In this document: in pieces, positions 63,833-64,000 of the stretch
Position numbering within the stretch: position 1 is the first letter of the stretch
Layout: the number at the start of each line of letters is the position of its first letter
Source of the DNA: Raphanus sativus
Taxonomy: Eukaryota; Streptophyta; Magnoliopsida; Brassicales; Brassicaceae
NCBI RefSeq assembly: GCF_000801105.2
Contig: NC_079518.1
Span: 16,100,800 to 16,164,799 of the forward strand
Direction of reading: 5' to 3'
Length of the DNA stretch: 64,000 nt
The notes under the pieces: model-generated
Database searches by the model: none
What the model was told of the DNA's origin: nothing
The model's input: the letters and a program-made list of their open reading frames with translations, nothing else
Position numbers and translations under genes: made by a program

Positions 63833-64000
63833 GCTTTTGAATTCAACAAAACATAATAAAATTATGTTAAAAATGATTTTTTGGATGTTAAGACTGATTT
63901 TGTATTTGGGCTTTCGCGGAAAGCCCATCTGGAATTGGCCAATTTGAGGGTCTACTATTCAGACCATCAAAACCTAGGTTGCACGGAAGCTTCGTCGGAA

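Noticed and set aside
63199..63928. Frames with FTVLAGKLD-type repeats that look like a repeat protein
   Set aside because: They follow the 26-bp minisatellite, change frame with unit length, and have no support as genes.

Overview
The window is nuclear DNA of a flowering plant, almost certainly a Brassicaceae and probably Brassica. It is AT-rich, has short GT-AG introns, and is full of plant transposons (Copia, Gypsy, LINE, hAT, CACTA, Stowaway and PIF/Harbinger MITEs). Five low-copy genes read, in order, like Arabidopsis chromosome 5 between about At5g35200 and At5g35400: an ANTH clathrin adaptor (PICALM3-like), MBD2, a USP-domain kinase (At5g35380-like), PRK1 and a TruA-type pseudouridine synthase. 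The locus names are recalled, not searched. Much of the space between these genes has been filled by transposons.

Layout. 1-11 kb: OB-fold genes of the replication protein A (RPA) large-subunit kind on the minus strand (one partial or degraded, one intact with ten exons), a possible 5' part of a Helitron-like gene at the left edge, an F-box-family C-terminal gene without an F-box, and two small unrecognised genes. 12.5-15.4 kb: PICALM3-like. 16.3-20.1 kb: a duplicated, gene-free block in which each copy carries its own MITE. 20.1-22.6 kb: LINE fragments, one a textbook 5'-truncated insertion with poly(A) and target-site duplication. 23.2-24.7 kb: MBD2-like. 25-29 kb: MITE and Gypsy remnants. 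29.3-36.7 kb: an intact cysteine-rich receptor kinase (CRK) whose first intron has grown to about 5 kb through a Copia element that itself carries a hAT element. 37-43 kb: AT-rich repeats, a (CT)n microsatellite and 5S-RNA-bearing LTRs that resemble Cassandra TRIM elements. 43.3-49.9 kb: a decayed Copia element that ends 11 bp from the stop codon of the USP kinase. 49.9-57.7 kb: USP kinase, PRK1 and pseudouridine synthase. 57.9-64 kb: a foldback element with telomere-like repeats, CACTA pieces, an assembly gap with duplicated flanks, LTR-like sequence and a minisatellite.

How the genes relate: they form no pathway. The USP kinase and PRK1 are divergent and share a 655-bp upstream region; PRK1 and the pseudouridine synthase converge. 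Exon maps were made by reading splice sites. For the RPA-like gene, PICALM3-like, CRK and USP kinase the summed exon lengths give uninterrupted frames of 499, 557, 643 and 716 residues. I see no defence island or new enzyme system. The most unusual material is the transposon architecture, above all the 5S-bearing short LTR elements, a MITE with a tRNA-like promoter, and the intact CRK with the nested intron.
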